DNA from: Pithys albifrons albifrons
Lineage: Eukaryota > Chordata > Aves > Passeriformes > Thamnophilidae
NCBI RefSeq assembly: GCF_047495875.1
Contig: NC_092463.1
Location: 21,317,224 to 21,381,223 of the forward strand
Length of the DNA: 64,000 bases
Direction: 5' to 3'
Made by a program: the position numbers and the translations under genes. This document shows positions 1 to 11,497 of this stretch, in pieces. The stretch's first letter is position 1. Each line of letters opens with the position of its first letter. The notes below the pieces were generated by a model. The model did not search any database. It saw nothing but the letters and a program-made list of their open reading frames with translations, and was not told where the DNA came from.

Positions 1-3000
1 AATCTGTAAATGGCAAACTATTGTTGGGAACATTTCCTTCATTGTACATGATTTTATCTGCAAAACAAATACAAAATTTAAAACCAGAGCAAGAGTTAAG
101 AATTAATCCAAGATTTCAACATCTAGGTCGTAGTTTTGAAGGACACAAAACCCTGCTTGACCTAATAAAACCTGTCTGCTTTAGTAACTAGACACTATTA
201 TACAACCAGATAATTGCTTGTCCAAATTTGAAATATTTTCCCCTGATATTTGAGCACATTAGTGAGTAATAACCCTGAAATGTAATAGTCTACTTAAATG
301 ATAAAACCCGTCAAACTTACAAATAGAAACACCTAGAGACTTTGGGAAGTTCATAACCATGTGTAACTAAGGAGGGGCTGCAGTGTTAGCTGCCAGTTTT
401 CACATCGATGAGTCAGGCCCATCAGAATGTACAGTTTTCTAATGCTAATTGATTTCAGTTGTTTAAGCCCTTTTATTTTGATAGGTACCACTTTTAAATG
501 GAAAGAATAAGACTTTGGCAGATACTAATTTGACAAAGAAAGCTTATGTAGAGCCAGTATAGTTCCTTCTGAGAGTGTTTTTAATCCTGATAGATAAATG
601 ATAAAAACATCATTTAAATACACTGCAGAAGAGAAAATCACAACAGTGGTATCCACATGTCTAAACAAATGTTTGAAGTCTTAGAAGTCACAGAGTTGAT
701 GTGGATGGCAGATGTACATGAAATACCACAGAGCAAAGTATGCTGGAAATCTGTAGTAGTAAGTGCTGAATCCAGAGTAGGAAATGCTGATGGTTTCATA
801 GTGTTGTAAGTAAATGAAGGCTTTTTTTCCTTTTTTAAATCCAATCAGATCAGTAAGCTAACTGTATCAGAGACTAATATAGTCCCTATGTGCTCAAGAT
901 CCAGGGGTAAGCGGGAAGAACATTGCCTTAAGTCTCAGATCCACCAGAAAACCACATGACTGTGTATGCTGAGCAGGACCTTCTGGGGGCATGAAACACT
1001 AACAGGACATTCCAGGTGTTGTGTAGAAGCAGACAATGTCATGCCAGGGCATGACAGAGATAGTGAGTATTCAGACATTAGCAGTGCATGCTTCATAAAG
1101 CAACAGGTTAGAGAGTCTGCATGAGGAAAAGCAGCCTTTGATTTCATCTTGAGTGGCACACACAAAATGTGTCTCAGGTCTCTTTTAAAGAGCCACCACC
1201 AGGTACTGATATTCAGAAACTCTCTAGGACCAAAAAAGCTAGAGATGCAAACACATCTCTTTCCTTTTCTCCAAAAAGGAAAAATAAATATATATGAGAA
1301 AACTCCCTTAAAAATAAAGGATGAAAGTTACATTGTTGAGAGCATTCTGGGAGCTCTTTTGGGATACCATTTTGGAGATACAGAGCAAACATGAAAAGCA
1401 AGAGTTGATGAAAGAAAAACCACATCTGAATATTAAAAATATTTCAAAACTGAAAAATACTGAAAGATCTGAAGGTAATTTTACAAAATATTTTATTTTT
1501 ACTGGAAGTGTACTTTCTTCTGGGGCTAAAGGATATAAATAAAAATTGCTGAGCAGCTACTTCCACTAAGTAACATATAGTGCCACACACCTTTGTTTAA
1601 GTGTGAAAGATTTTTATTTCTCTTCTTTTATAGTCCAAGATCATGCATGCCATGCCCTATAATGCAGCTGCATACCTTTCTTGCTGTTTTGTTTTTTTTT
1701 TCTTTTAAAGCTGGATTATTTCACTGACAAAGTTTTAATGCAGTCCCACAACCAATTTTATCAGCACAGGGTATGATGGAATAAGAACGAACAGACAGAT
1801 TAGGGAAAAGGGGAGATTTTGCAAAATTTTCTTCCATTTTCTTAGTTATCTTAGTATTCTTAGTTAAAATTTTCTTAATTAAAAAACAAGTAAAGTTACC
1901 GAAGTTCCTGGTTGGAACATCTCACTGACTGATGGAATTACATATTATCCGCTTACTTGTCTTCAGCTTCTAGTTTTAAAATAAGGCAGCAATGCTTAAG
2001 AAACAAGAAGATTAATATGTTGGCCACATATTTAAGTATCACCACTATAGTATTAAATGGGCTCTGGATGTGTAACATGTATTTATGCATCCAGTTGGAT
2101 TATGAAATTAAGGTTAAAGAAAGGGAGAAGGAGCAAAAGAGATGCATTGGTAAGTGAGCAGTACTAAGGATTCATCTTATGATTTTTCCACACAATTGTT
2201 TATCTTGAATCTGAGCCGAGCCAAGCATTATAAATGAACACTGAAAGTGTACACCAAAGTAAATATATTCTTTTGCAGTTTACTTTTATAATTAGATTTT
2301 GAGATCTCACTTTCCATTTCAGTAATTTAGACTGCTCTGTACAAGCTCATCACAAATATATTTTGCCATTCACTTAAAATATGTTTTAAGTGCTCTTCTT
2401 CCCTCACCAATTTCCTTACAGAAATAAATACTGGTGCAGCAACACCACTTTGCAAAAGTCTGCAGGAGTGATGCAGTTTTGTGGACCTTAATGATGGGTT
2501 AGAACGAGGGATTCAAGTTTCAGATGAATGCTTTTCAGTAAAAGTGTCATTCAGCCCTTCATTCCTGGTTTCTTCCTTCCCTGCCTTTATAAAACTTGTA
2601 CAGCAATGTGATGGTTTGCTATCAAACACAGATCCTTGTTGGATGAGAAGATCAATTAGGTAGTCCCATTATTCAGTGTGATAATGGAAACCATTTATGT
2701 ATGGTTTCACACCTATATCTGCATTGATTTTTTGATCTTGAATTACACAGGCATTTTAATAGTGCAAGATTGGTAAAAAGGCACAGTGCACAGTAGAAGA
2801 GAGCATCCAAGATTCCCAAAATGTCTTCTGATTTATGGATGGAACATGGAGTCTTTGGATAATTTCTCAAAAATTTATTATTGTTTTTGATTTTTTCCCT
2901 TTTTTACTTATTTCTCTCCTTCACATCATCATTCAAAACCCATTCAAATTTCCTTCACCCTTTTTCTTTTAGTTTCTTTTCGCTTTTATTTTTGTCAAGT

Positions 3001-3523
3001 TCAAAGGCCCTTGAATCAGACCCAGAGAAAAACACTTCACTGTACAGTGGTAGATAAACAGGAGTTCAAGTTAGAAATGTCAGAATAGAGAAAATGAATT
3101 ATTTGGCTTTTGCATTAACTTAATCCTGCTGCTAGAAACAATAAATCTCCAAGCATGCACTTAGCAAAATTATACCTTATCTTGTCACATGGTAAGAAAA
3201 CTACTTCAGAAAATTAGTTTAGAAATTTCAGTGTAGTTTATCAAACAGGTAAGGGCTTTACCACTGATGTTCAGCTTCTAGTTTGCCATGTAAATCTGGA
3301 GTAGTGCTTTGCTCCAAGTAAATGTCATGATTTAATGAGGAGGAAAGTGTTTGTTGTAATAATCCATTTTTACTGCTGGTAGATAAAGCTATGAACGTAA
3401 GTCTACTTTTAGTTATTTTCTTGTTTTGTTGGTAGTTTTCTTTTTTCTTCTTTTTTCTTTTTTTTTTTATAATTTGATTAACTAGTGCATCATAGCCAGT
3501 CTCTGGAAAGATTCACTGAGGAT

Positions 3524-4350
3524 TAAAGAATTATAAAGCATATCAGGTTGGAAGGCACCCATAAGAATCATGGAATCCAACTCCCTGCTCCTTTGCAGGA
3601 TGACTGAAAACATAAACCATCATCCAGATGTTGTTTGAACTCTGACAGTCTTGGTGCTGTGACCAGTTCCATGGGTGAGCCTGTTCCAGTGACTTACCAC
3701 CCTCTCAGTGAAGAACCTTCTCCTACTGCCCCATCTGAACTTCCCCTGATGCAGGTTCATTCCATCTTCTTGAGTCTTATTGCTGTTCACCAGAGAGATC
3801 AGCACCACCCCCTCCACTGCCTCCTTCAAGGAGGTTGTTGGCTGCATGAGGTCAACCCTGAGCCCTCTCTCCACCAGGCTGAACAAGCAAAGACCTCAAG
3901 GTCTTGCCATCAAGGCCTTTCACTATTTTGATTGCTCTCCTTTGTACACACTCTAACATTTGATGTCCTGCTCATACTGTGGTGCCCAAAACTCCACAGA
4001 GGACTCGAGGCGAGGCCACCCCAGTGCAGAGCAGGGTGGGACAATCCCCTCTCTCGACTGACTGGTGATGCTGTGCCTGATGCCCCCCTGGACACAATTG
4101 ACCTTTTTGGCTGCCAGGGCACTGCTGACTCATGTTCACCTTGCCATCAACCAGGTCTGCCAGATCTCCCTCTGCGGGGCTGCTCTCCAGCCTCTTGTTC
4201 CTCACTTTGTATGTATAACCAGGATAACCCTGTGCCAGATGGAGAATACAGCAATTGTTCTTGTTCAGTTTAATATGGTTGGCGATTGCCCAGCTCTCAA
4301 GTCTATCCAGATCTCTCTGCCCTCTACTCTTAAAGCCTTAGAGAATATTT
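3524..4350 (-). repeat. CR1 LINE fragment, 3' region
   Basis: On the plus strand the segment begins with the reverse complement of a CR1 3' end (AGGTTGGAAGGCACCC, then GAATCATGGAATCCAACTCC). It continues through phrases typical of antisense CR1 ORF2, such as GAGCCTGTTCCAGTG and CACCACCCTCTCAGTGAAGAA. About 830 bp are present with many substitutions, so this is an old copy. Open frames of up to 113 codons here are remnants or shadows, not genes. Confidence 0.85.
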
Positions 4351-4410
4351 AAATATCCTTAAAGCATACCAATTACAAACTTTTTTTCTAAAAGTAAGCA
4401 AGCAACATCT

Positions 4411-4434
4411 ACCCTAACCCTTACCCTAACCCTT
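4411..4434. repeat. Short telomere-like (CCCTAA)n stretch
   Basis: Two exact CCCTAA units flank one CCCTTA unit and are followed by CCC, about 3.5 hexamers in all. It is about 60 bp beyond the end of the CR1 fragment. It may be chance or a trace of telomeric repair at a break. Confidence 0.6.
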
Positions 4435-4498
4435 CTCAGTCCAATAAAGCAAATGTTTAGGACTCCAGATCTTCTAAAACTACATTTTCACTTGATTC

Positions 4499-4516
4499 TT
4501 TAATAATAATAATAAT
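4499..4516. repeat. Short AAT microsatellite
   Basis: About five ATA/TAA units in a row within TSHR intron 7. Confidence 0.7.
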
Positions 4517-5245
4517 GAGAATTCCAAAGAGGCCAGAAGCAATAGCACTTTCACACTATCAGAGAAACATAAAGAAAAATTACTACAAAATAGTCTCCAA
4601 CCTGTGTTTCATCAAATGTAAGAAATGGAAGAGTGAATACAGTTCATATATTGGCTTAGAAAGGTTTTAAGTATTGCTACGTACAGCTTAGAGAGATTAA
4701 GCCAAGACACTGGATTCATTTTGCCATATTCTACATCTTGTGATTTCTTTGGGCACTACTACAAACACTATGTCATCATGAGAAACTTCCTTTCTCATCT
4801 GAAAGTTCAAAGTAACTGAACTATTGTGAGTAAAATAAGATCTATTCCAGATCTTTAGTTTAACTCAAACCTTTCAACCTTTAAGTCTAGCTAGCTGTTA
4901 AGGTAAAAAAGGCAATTTGGAAAGATTAAGACTATGTGAAGGATGCTCTCAAGGAGTTCTTACAGAATTTAAGTCCAGTTTAAAATAAAATACTGAAAAT
5001 AATTGTGTTGATCTCCATGTCTCTCTGGTTAATGTAACAGCTCATGATGAAAAAATCTCTTTACTCATGAGACTGACAGCCGGACTTGTCAGTCAAACCT
5101 CTGTAGGACCAGAGTAAGCTCTGCCAAAGCAAGCGGAGCCTCTAGAATTGAAATTTATTCTGTGTTAATGTTTGAGTCAGATGACTTTGGGTATGGTGCA
5201 AAAAGTATATTCACTCAGTAGGTATTAATTTTCCAGAAAAAGCAT

Positions 5246-5819
5246 GTGTTTAGTTGAGCTGGCAAAATGCCAACTACCCAAACACAGACTAAGAGTTCCC
5301 CTTGCCCCACTGAGAAAAGGGAAAAAACCCTGGAAAACTTAAAACAGGTTTATATATTTATACAGAAAAGAAAAAATTAAAAGTAAACTACAATATAACA
5401 GACACCTACATAAGTTAGATATAACAACAATCCTCTACCTCCCACCAAAACCAGATCCCATCACTCCAGATCCATAAAGCACCCCAAAAGACACCCAGCA
5501 AGGAAAAGAAAGAGATTAACAATAAAATGTTTACTTCCCTGAACTAAAACAAAATGCAAAGTGGTGGCAGGGCAGCAGCAGGGCCCAGCACAGCAGGACA
5601 GCGGCAGCGTGTCCTGTCTCTACCTTGGCCATGATGGGAACCGAGAGAACTCCTCCTACTCTAGTGTATTTATACTTGACGTGACGTTGGAATGTGGTAT
5701 GGAATCCATTGGCCAGTAGAAGTCAGTGTCAGCTGCCTGACCCAGCACAAGTCAACTGATAATCCAAGGCCTACTCTGAAAACTAAAGCCTAAATTTAGG
5801 CCTAGCTAAACCCATAACA
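5246..5819 (-). mobile_element. Solo LTR of an endogenous retrovirus
   Basis: The block of about 574 bp starts TG and ends CA on either strand. On the minus strand it carries a CCAAT box (plus 5708-5712) and a TATAAATA box (plus 5667-5674) in LTR-like order. No gag, pol or env sequence adjoins it, so it would be a solo LTR. I see no exact target-site duplication (flanks aaagca and aatgca differ at one base). It lies in intron 7 in the same orientation as TSHR. Confidence 0.6.
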
Positions 5820-6331
5820 ATGCATAAGAAGGTGAAGGGAAATATGAAATGGTTGATTCACGCTTTTCAGATATGCATCTCTTATTTCTCAAACAGGTGA
5901 CTGGTTCCTCTGAATTGCTCCCAGCCACTTACACCATTTTTATTTTTGCAGGTGAGAGATTTCTGTGAAAGAGCTGCTACCATTATCAGTGCTATAATTA
6001 ATAAAATACAGTCTTGTAAGAAAAACAGCATAATTATCTTCCAAATTGCCTTAGAAAAGTTACTGATCAAACAAAATTTTATTGTAGCTTCAAACCAGAA
6101 CAAAACTCACACTGAAATTACCTGCCATGACTTTATTTCTGAGCTATAAATACACATATCAAAGGAAAGCACACTGCAAAACTCATTAAGGGATGATATT
6201 TTTATTGCTGACTGAAATAAATATTCTCTTTTTGCTCCTTAAAAGCAATTAGATTTGTATTTCAGAACCTCAAATAAGCATCAAGGGTTGTTTTTTTTCC
6301 TTCTGAAAGAAGAGAATGATCTTCTACTTAC

Positions 6332-6400
6332 ATGGCATCCAGATTTGTCCCATTAAAAGCATGGCCTTGAATACTGGTAAAGCCATTATTGTACAGTTTG
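6332..6400 (-). CDS. TSHR: TSHR coding exon 7 (leucine-rich repeat)
   Basis: This 69-nt exon covers codons 182-204 plus two bases. It reads [20 protein letters not shown] then DA, against human [22 protein letters not shown]. The acceptor is TTCCTTACAG and the donor GTAAGT. Lys183 and Tyr185 are kept; Lys183 is known in human for the K183R change that raises sensitivity to hCG. Asn198-Gly-Thr keeps the human glycosylation sequon. This is the last TSHR exon in the window. Confidence 0.97.
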
Positions 6401-7351
6401 CTGTAAGGAAAAAAAATTAAACTAGTCTGTTTTGGTTGCTTCAATATCTGAATAACTAACATATTATGTATCATTTTTCTTGCCAACAGCACATTTATGG
6501 ATGGATGGGTTAATTTTAATCTCTTGAAGAAGTAGTAGTTATAGTGCAAGGTCAAACAAATGCCCAGAAGCATTCCTGAATGTACCTGAATCAAGGATAC
6601 CATGTGGCAGGTGTGCCATCTTTTACCTCTTTTTACAGCAATGACAGAATGAGACTAAAACACTTTGCTGTAACTTTCCAACTGTCAAACTAAAAGCAAA
6701 GAAACAAAATCCTGCCAGGGCTAAGGAAGGCTAAAGCAACTAGCAAAACAGGTCTAATTTTACTATAAAGCCTGCCTGAATTTTTAGAATTCTTTCTTTT
6801 ACACTCTTAGAGCAAAAGGAGTTTGTTTTAGAATTTCTGCAGTTCAAGTCGCAACTCACTGCAGTAATTTTCACTCCTTTCAGGCCTTTTTTTGTGACTC
6901 ACTTCAAATAGACTTGCATAACTGAACTTTCTTTAACAATTTTCTTTCAAAGGTGAGTTGTCTGATGTTTTCCATCCATTAGTTGTCATGTTATGAGCCA
7001 CTTAGGTTGCAAAAATACTAGACACAGTTCTAATCATGCTGTAGTTTTACAGGGGGAACACCTTGCAAACTTTTTCCTTTACTTTTCTCCAATATAACCA
7101 TTCACTGGCATTAGGGTCATATGAAACAAGACCACTTTAATCAAGACAGTTAAAAGAAGAGCAGCAGGACTAAATTCAAATTGCTGTCAAAGTACAGGAT
7201 TTATGCAAACTAGATTATGGATAGTGCTTGTCTATGGTGTTTCTCTGTTACAAACTACTAGAGAGTAGGACAGGGATATTATTTTTAAACATTTTACTAT
7301 ATGCATTAGCAGAGAGGTAATTGCCTTGTGACTTAAACTGGAAGAACTTAC
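6401..7351 (-). other. TSHR intron 6
   Basis: A 951-bp AT-rich intron bounded by consensus splice sites. No repeat or other feature is recognised. Confidence 0.9.
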
Positions 7352-7429
7352 AGGGTAAGAGATTCATTACAAAGTCCATGGAAAGCATTAGCAGGCACTG
7401 AAGTCATGTAAGGATTATCTGCAATTTCA
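7352..7429 (-). CDS. TSHR: TSHR coding exon 6 (leucine-rich repeat)
   Basis: This 78-nt exon covers codons 156-182. It reads [20 protein letters not shown] then NESLT, against human [20 protein letters not shown] NETLT. The donor is GTAAGT and the acceptor TTTTCCAG. Asn177-Glu-Ser keeps the human N-glycosylation sequon (Asn177-Glu-Thr). Spacing to exon 5 is 2790 bp and to exon 7 is 951 bp. Confidence 0.96.
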
Positions 7430-10219
7430 CTGGAAAAGGAGACAAAATATCAAAATCAAACATCTTCCCAACAGATCTTCTCCAGAACAGCTTTGTTATT
7501 AATTTTTCTCTGCCTTGATAATAAAAAAAATTAAAACTCCATTTATTTAAATAAATAATTTTATTATATACATCTTATTATATTATTTATGAGGTTAAAA
7601 TAAATAACACTACTATTATATTATAAATGTAGATAAATTTATTTTAATAAATATTAATTTATTTAAAATTAAATAGACGTTTAAAAGAATAACCTGTTTA
7701 GTTATATATAAGACCAGAAGATATATGTGGGATGAAGAATAGCATGTTCCAGCATCCAGGAAGAGAGCTTGTGAGACAGATGGGTTTTGTAGTCCTGGTG
7801 AGGTGTGCCAGCCTGTGTGATTATAGTGGCTACTGAAACAGACAGGTCCCTGGTCTCATGAGCCAGAGAATTAGCAGAATGAATAACGCTGCAGTGTCAA
7901 CTGAATAACCCAAGAGGCTTTAGAGCTGAAATCCTGTTCTCTAAGGTCAGATAAGACATCAGATAACACATTATTCAGGACAGAGGCTTTGCACTTTACT
8001 GAACTGCATTCAGCACAAGTGAAGTAACTTACTGTGGGATCTAACCTAATGATTCTTCTCAACTTTTATTCAAATGACTGTTCTATTATCTGTCATTTCT
8101 TAAATACTTGTTTCACTCTTACTCTGCAGTCATAATAAATAGTATATATTTTAAAACCAATAGTCTGTTGTAACAAAAGATAGAAAGAACTGAAGAGATT
8201 TACTATGATAATCTGGAGAGAGGAGAAAGCTGGTAGAAACAAAGGCCAGAGCAAAGTGTCTGATTGTTCTTCTTCTGATTTTTCTTCAATCATATTATAC
8301 TCTGGAAACCAAAGTATTGTGCAAATGTTTCTTTTCTTCAGCTTGGGATTAGATATGGTTTAATAAGGCCAATCCATTCACGTTCATAGGCTAAGAAGTA
8401 GTCCTAACAATTGTCCGTGTGTCAGGAACAATTTCATTTCTTTTCTGTAATATATATGTGCATACATATGTGCTAATGCTGAACAGTACTACAACCATTT
8501 TCATTCCAAGTAATTTTCACTGATAGCTGGTTTCTACCACAAGTTACTTTGGTTTGATGCTTTTCAGATTGGTTCACTTTTCTAAATAAATGTTTACTTG
8601 TAACTTGCTTGACCTCAAAGACAAATAGTAATATAACGAATTCTTTTTCCCCTGCTATACCTTATTGATAATTTAGAGCTCTATTATTTTTTGAAGAGCA
8701 TTTTTTTAATGAATGAAACAAAATGGCTATATTTCATTGAATAGCAATGTTTAGAAATATTTCATAGAAATATCTTGAAAGTACAGGTCTACTCTTTAAA
8801 TAGTCTGCAGCATATAAGACCTATATTTATCTTTTATTAGTGATTTGTATAAAAAAAATCAAGGTAGAAGTAAAATAATGTTTTGCTTTCTGCCACTTAG
8901 AAGGGCACTGAGCTGGTTGGAAGTAAGAACACAGATGGTTGTAAAACTGCTCCTGTTTCATCTAGCTTTTTTAAATCCTTGGTTCTCTCTACTTAGCAAA
9001 GATAGTATCTAGTTTACAATCTAGGAGAGCTTAATCTAAGCCAAAGCTCTTTTGGTCTTTGAGAAAATCCCTCATAGTTCTTAAGATATAGGTGTATCCT
9101 CCCTCAGAGCTCTGAACGACTCAGGTTTCTACCTTGGAGTCCTACAGCTAAGGTGAACATAACAGCTACAAGTTATGGAGTGTGAGTTATAACAAGGCTT
9201 ATCTCTAGTCTCAGAAGATACTTGGGAGGGAAGATCTCATTGCTTACTACAGGTCCAGACTTTTAACAAAACAAGCAGCATTTCTTCACTGCTCTCAGGT
9301 TCATCCATGCCATGAATGCAGTGGGAACTGACCATTCTTGACCAAGAACGCCCCATAGCACTGAAACAATGCCTGGGGTAGATCATCAATAATGACTTTG
9401 CAAGTCACCTTTTAGCATAATACTTCTCATTTTTAATGGCCTTTTGCCTAGCCCATCCAGCATTTGAGCCTCTTCAGATGGAAACTGCTACCATATAAGA
9501 TTTCTAACTCTTCTCTAGGACCAAGAAGTGACCAAGATACTTTTATCTTGCATCAGCCTGCAAGTCTTCATCTGAGCTGCTCTTCCTTCTTGTCTTGATT
9601 ACAAGCCAGAATGTGCACTTAAATTGCAGGTTAGTTCATAAAGATGGATGTTGTCTTTGCTTTTTGAATACCAAGAAACATCTGCTTATTTTTTAGAATT
9701 CAGAGCAGAACTATTTGTTTCTGCGATACATTTAAGGATAATAGTGGGAGACCTCCTTTCCCCAATTTGTTTTCCCAATCTCTTTCTTCAAGAAATTGTT
9801 CTGCAATTTGCTTCACCATGCCAGGAAAAATTTCTGGGAAGGATGTCGATAGGATGACTTTGTGTTAGCAGGATGTATGCTAGCTCAGGTCCTGTGTGTC
9901 TCACTATTCTGACTTCAGATTAATTCAAGTATTGCACAGCCATTACAAAACCAAAACAAAATCAAGGCAAAAGGCCTGTAGAAGCTGTGTCTCATGAATG
10001 TGCTTCCATGTCCATGTCTCTCATCCAGGTCAAATGTATAGTGCCAGGTGACCTGGCATTTTTCAGCTGTGGTACTAATGGTCATTGAAATACAGCTTGA
10101 GGAAAATGTCTTTTTCAGAGTTACTTGATACTTTTCTCAAATCTAGAAACCTTCATTATAGGTTTTCTTGGGATCTGAAGATGGCAGTTATTCTAGCAGC
10201 TGTGGGGATGGATACTTAC
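7430..10219 (-). other. TSHR intron 5
   Basis: A 2790-bp intron. Its only distinct content is a very AT-rich low-complexity stretch at about 7515-7680. I see nothing else. Confidence 0.9.
7515..7680. repeat. AT-rich low-complexity stretch
   Basis: Almost pure A/T with recurring TTATT and AATAAAT words, in TSHR intron 5. Confidence 0.85.
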
Positions 10220-10294
10220 AGTAAAAAATTCACATCAAATGAGTAGATTTTTTTGAGGTTTGGAAATACTTTGAGTCCAGTATTGAAAATACCA
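10220..10294 (-). CDS. TSHR: TSHR coding exon 5 (leucine-rich repeat)
   Basis: This 75-nt exon covers codons 131-156. It reads [20 protein letters not shown] then VNFLL, against human [25 protein letters not shown]. The donor is GTAAGT and the acceptor TTTCAG. The first ten residues are nearly identical to human, while the second half (Lys145, Phe150, Asn153) is the most diverged stretch of the repeats visible here. Confidence 0.95.
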
Positions 10295-11422
10295 CTGAAA
10301 GAGAGGAGAAACAGGAAAATAATACATGTATTGAATCACTGAACAACAACAAAAAATGTATTTAAAGTGGTCAACAGGGCAGGATGGTTCTTTCATCCTC
10401 TCTATTGTCAATCAAATAATTTATAATCAACTGTGCAAAATAGAAGGATGCAAGAACAATTAAAAAATTCAAAATAACAGATTTATGATAAGTTATAGAA
10501 TCTAAAAAATGGGAAGACAGACTAAAAAGGCAGCTAAGTAGATCTGCAGAGGGAAGTAGCTTGTGAGATCAATAGAGAGAAAATAATTAAAACTCTGGTT
10601 TCACTTAAGAGATGAAGTTAATAGTCTGGAGCCCCAAATCCTCTATCTTTCATTGAGGCTAAGAGCAGACCAGATAGTTCTAAAAAGGGAAGTTGTCTTA
10701 AAATGTGAATATGCTTAATGCCCCTTCTTTCTGAACTCCTGTAGAGTGGAAATAACTTAAGAAAATATAATTCTCAATCTTTAAAACTATTCTGCTGGAA
10801 TGAAATTTTTTTACTATTTTCTTTTTATCGCTTTCATATCTATAGGAGAAACGTGGAAAAATCTTTCCTCCTTGCCACTGCCCTCAGCACACACACACAG
10901 TCCTTCCTAGTGTCTTCCAAACATTACTCAAAAGCAGAGAAGTTTCTTTAGTAATTCATGGGAATTTTTCACAATCTTCTTCTGCCGTAGATGCTGTATG
11001 AAATCAGGTGTCCATAGGTGGGCTTTTTGCATTTGGTTGACAGGTATGCCTTAAAATCCTGTGTAAATATTTAGTAAATATAGAAGATGTAGTATCCCTT
11101 CTTCCCCTTTTTCCCTACAAAAATAGAGTAAGACAGCAATTATTTTAAGAAGAAACCTAGCTGTGAAATTTTGCCAAGGAACATTAGTGTATTAGATATT
11201 TAATGGATAAGACAAGTGGGAAAATTACTGGTCAATTTGTGAATGTTTTCCTTTCTTAAAAAGTAGTAAAAGCCTAACTGGCTTTCTGTTATTAAAATAA
11301 AGCAACAGGGAAAAGCATGGCACTCACTTCCAAAATGAAATGCAAAGAAACAAAAGTGCTATAAGATAAGGAGTCTTTTGTGAGATTTAAGTGCTAACTT
11401 GTTACAGGTGCTAAGTACTTAC
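10295..11422 (-). other. TSHR intron 4
   Basis: A 1128-bp AT-rich intron without recognised repeats, apart from a very short CA run near 10890. Confidence 0.9.
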
Positions 11423-11497
11423 AGGTATTTCAAAAGTGGGAGGTTCTTAAAGGCATCTGGATCTATGTAATCCAAGTTTCTCAGATTTCGAATTTCA
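11423..11497 (-). CDS. TSHR: TSHR coding exon 4 (leucine-rich repeat)
   Basis: This 75-nt exon covers codons 106-131. It reads [20 protein letters not shown] then LLKYL, against human [20 protein letters not shown] LLKFL. The donor is GTAAGT and the acceptor AG lies at plus-strand CT 11498-11499. Glu107, Arg109 and Lys129, on the hormone-facing surface in human TSHR, are unchanged. Human Asn113-Leu-Thr is a glycosylation sequon; here it is Asn113-Leu-Asp, so the sequon is missing. Confidence 0.95.

Larger units (their letters stand above)
1..6331 (-). other. TSHR intron 7 (partial)
   Basis: The sequence is AT-rich intron. It contains a CR1 fragment (3524-4350), a short telomere-like stretch (4411-4434), an ATA microsatellite (4499-4516) and a solo LTR (5246-5819). 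I see nothing else recognisable, and no exon resembling TSHR exon 8. Confidence 0.8.

Noticed and set aside
3620..4352. Several 70-113 codon frames
   Set aside because: All lie inside an old CR1 copy read in various frames.
1..6331. Search for TSHR exon 8 (78 nt, encoding a YLNKNKYL-like repeat)
   Set aside because: No minus-strand segment with the expected residues and splice sites was found, so exons 8-10 are taken to lie outside the window.
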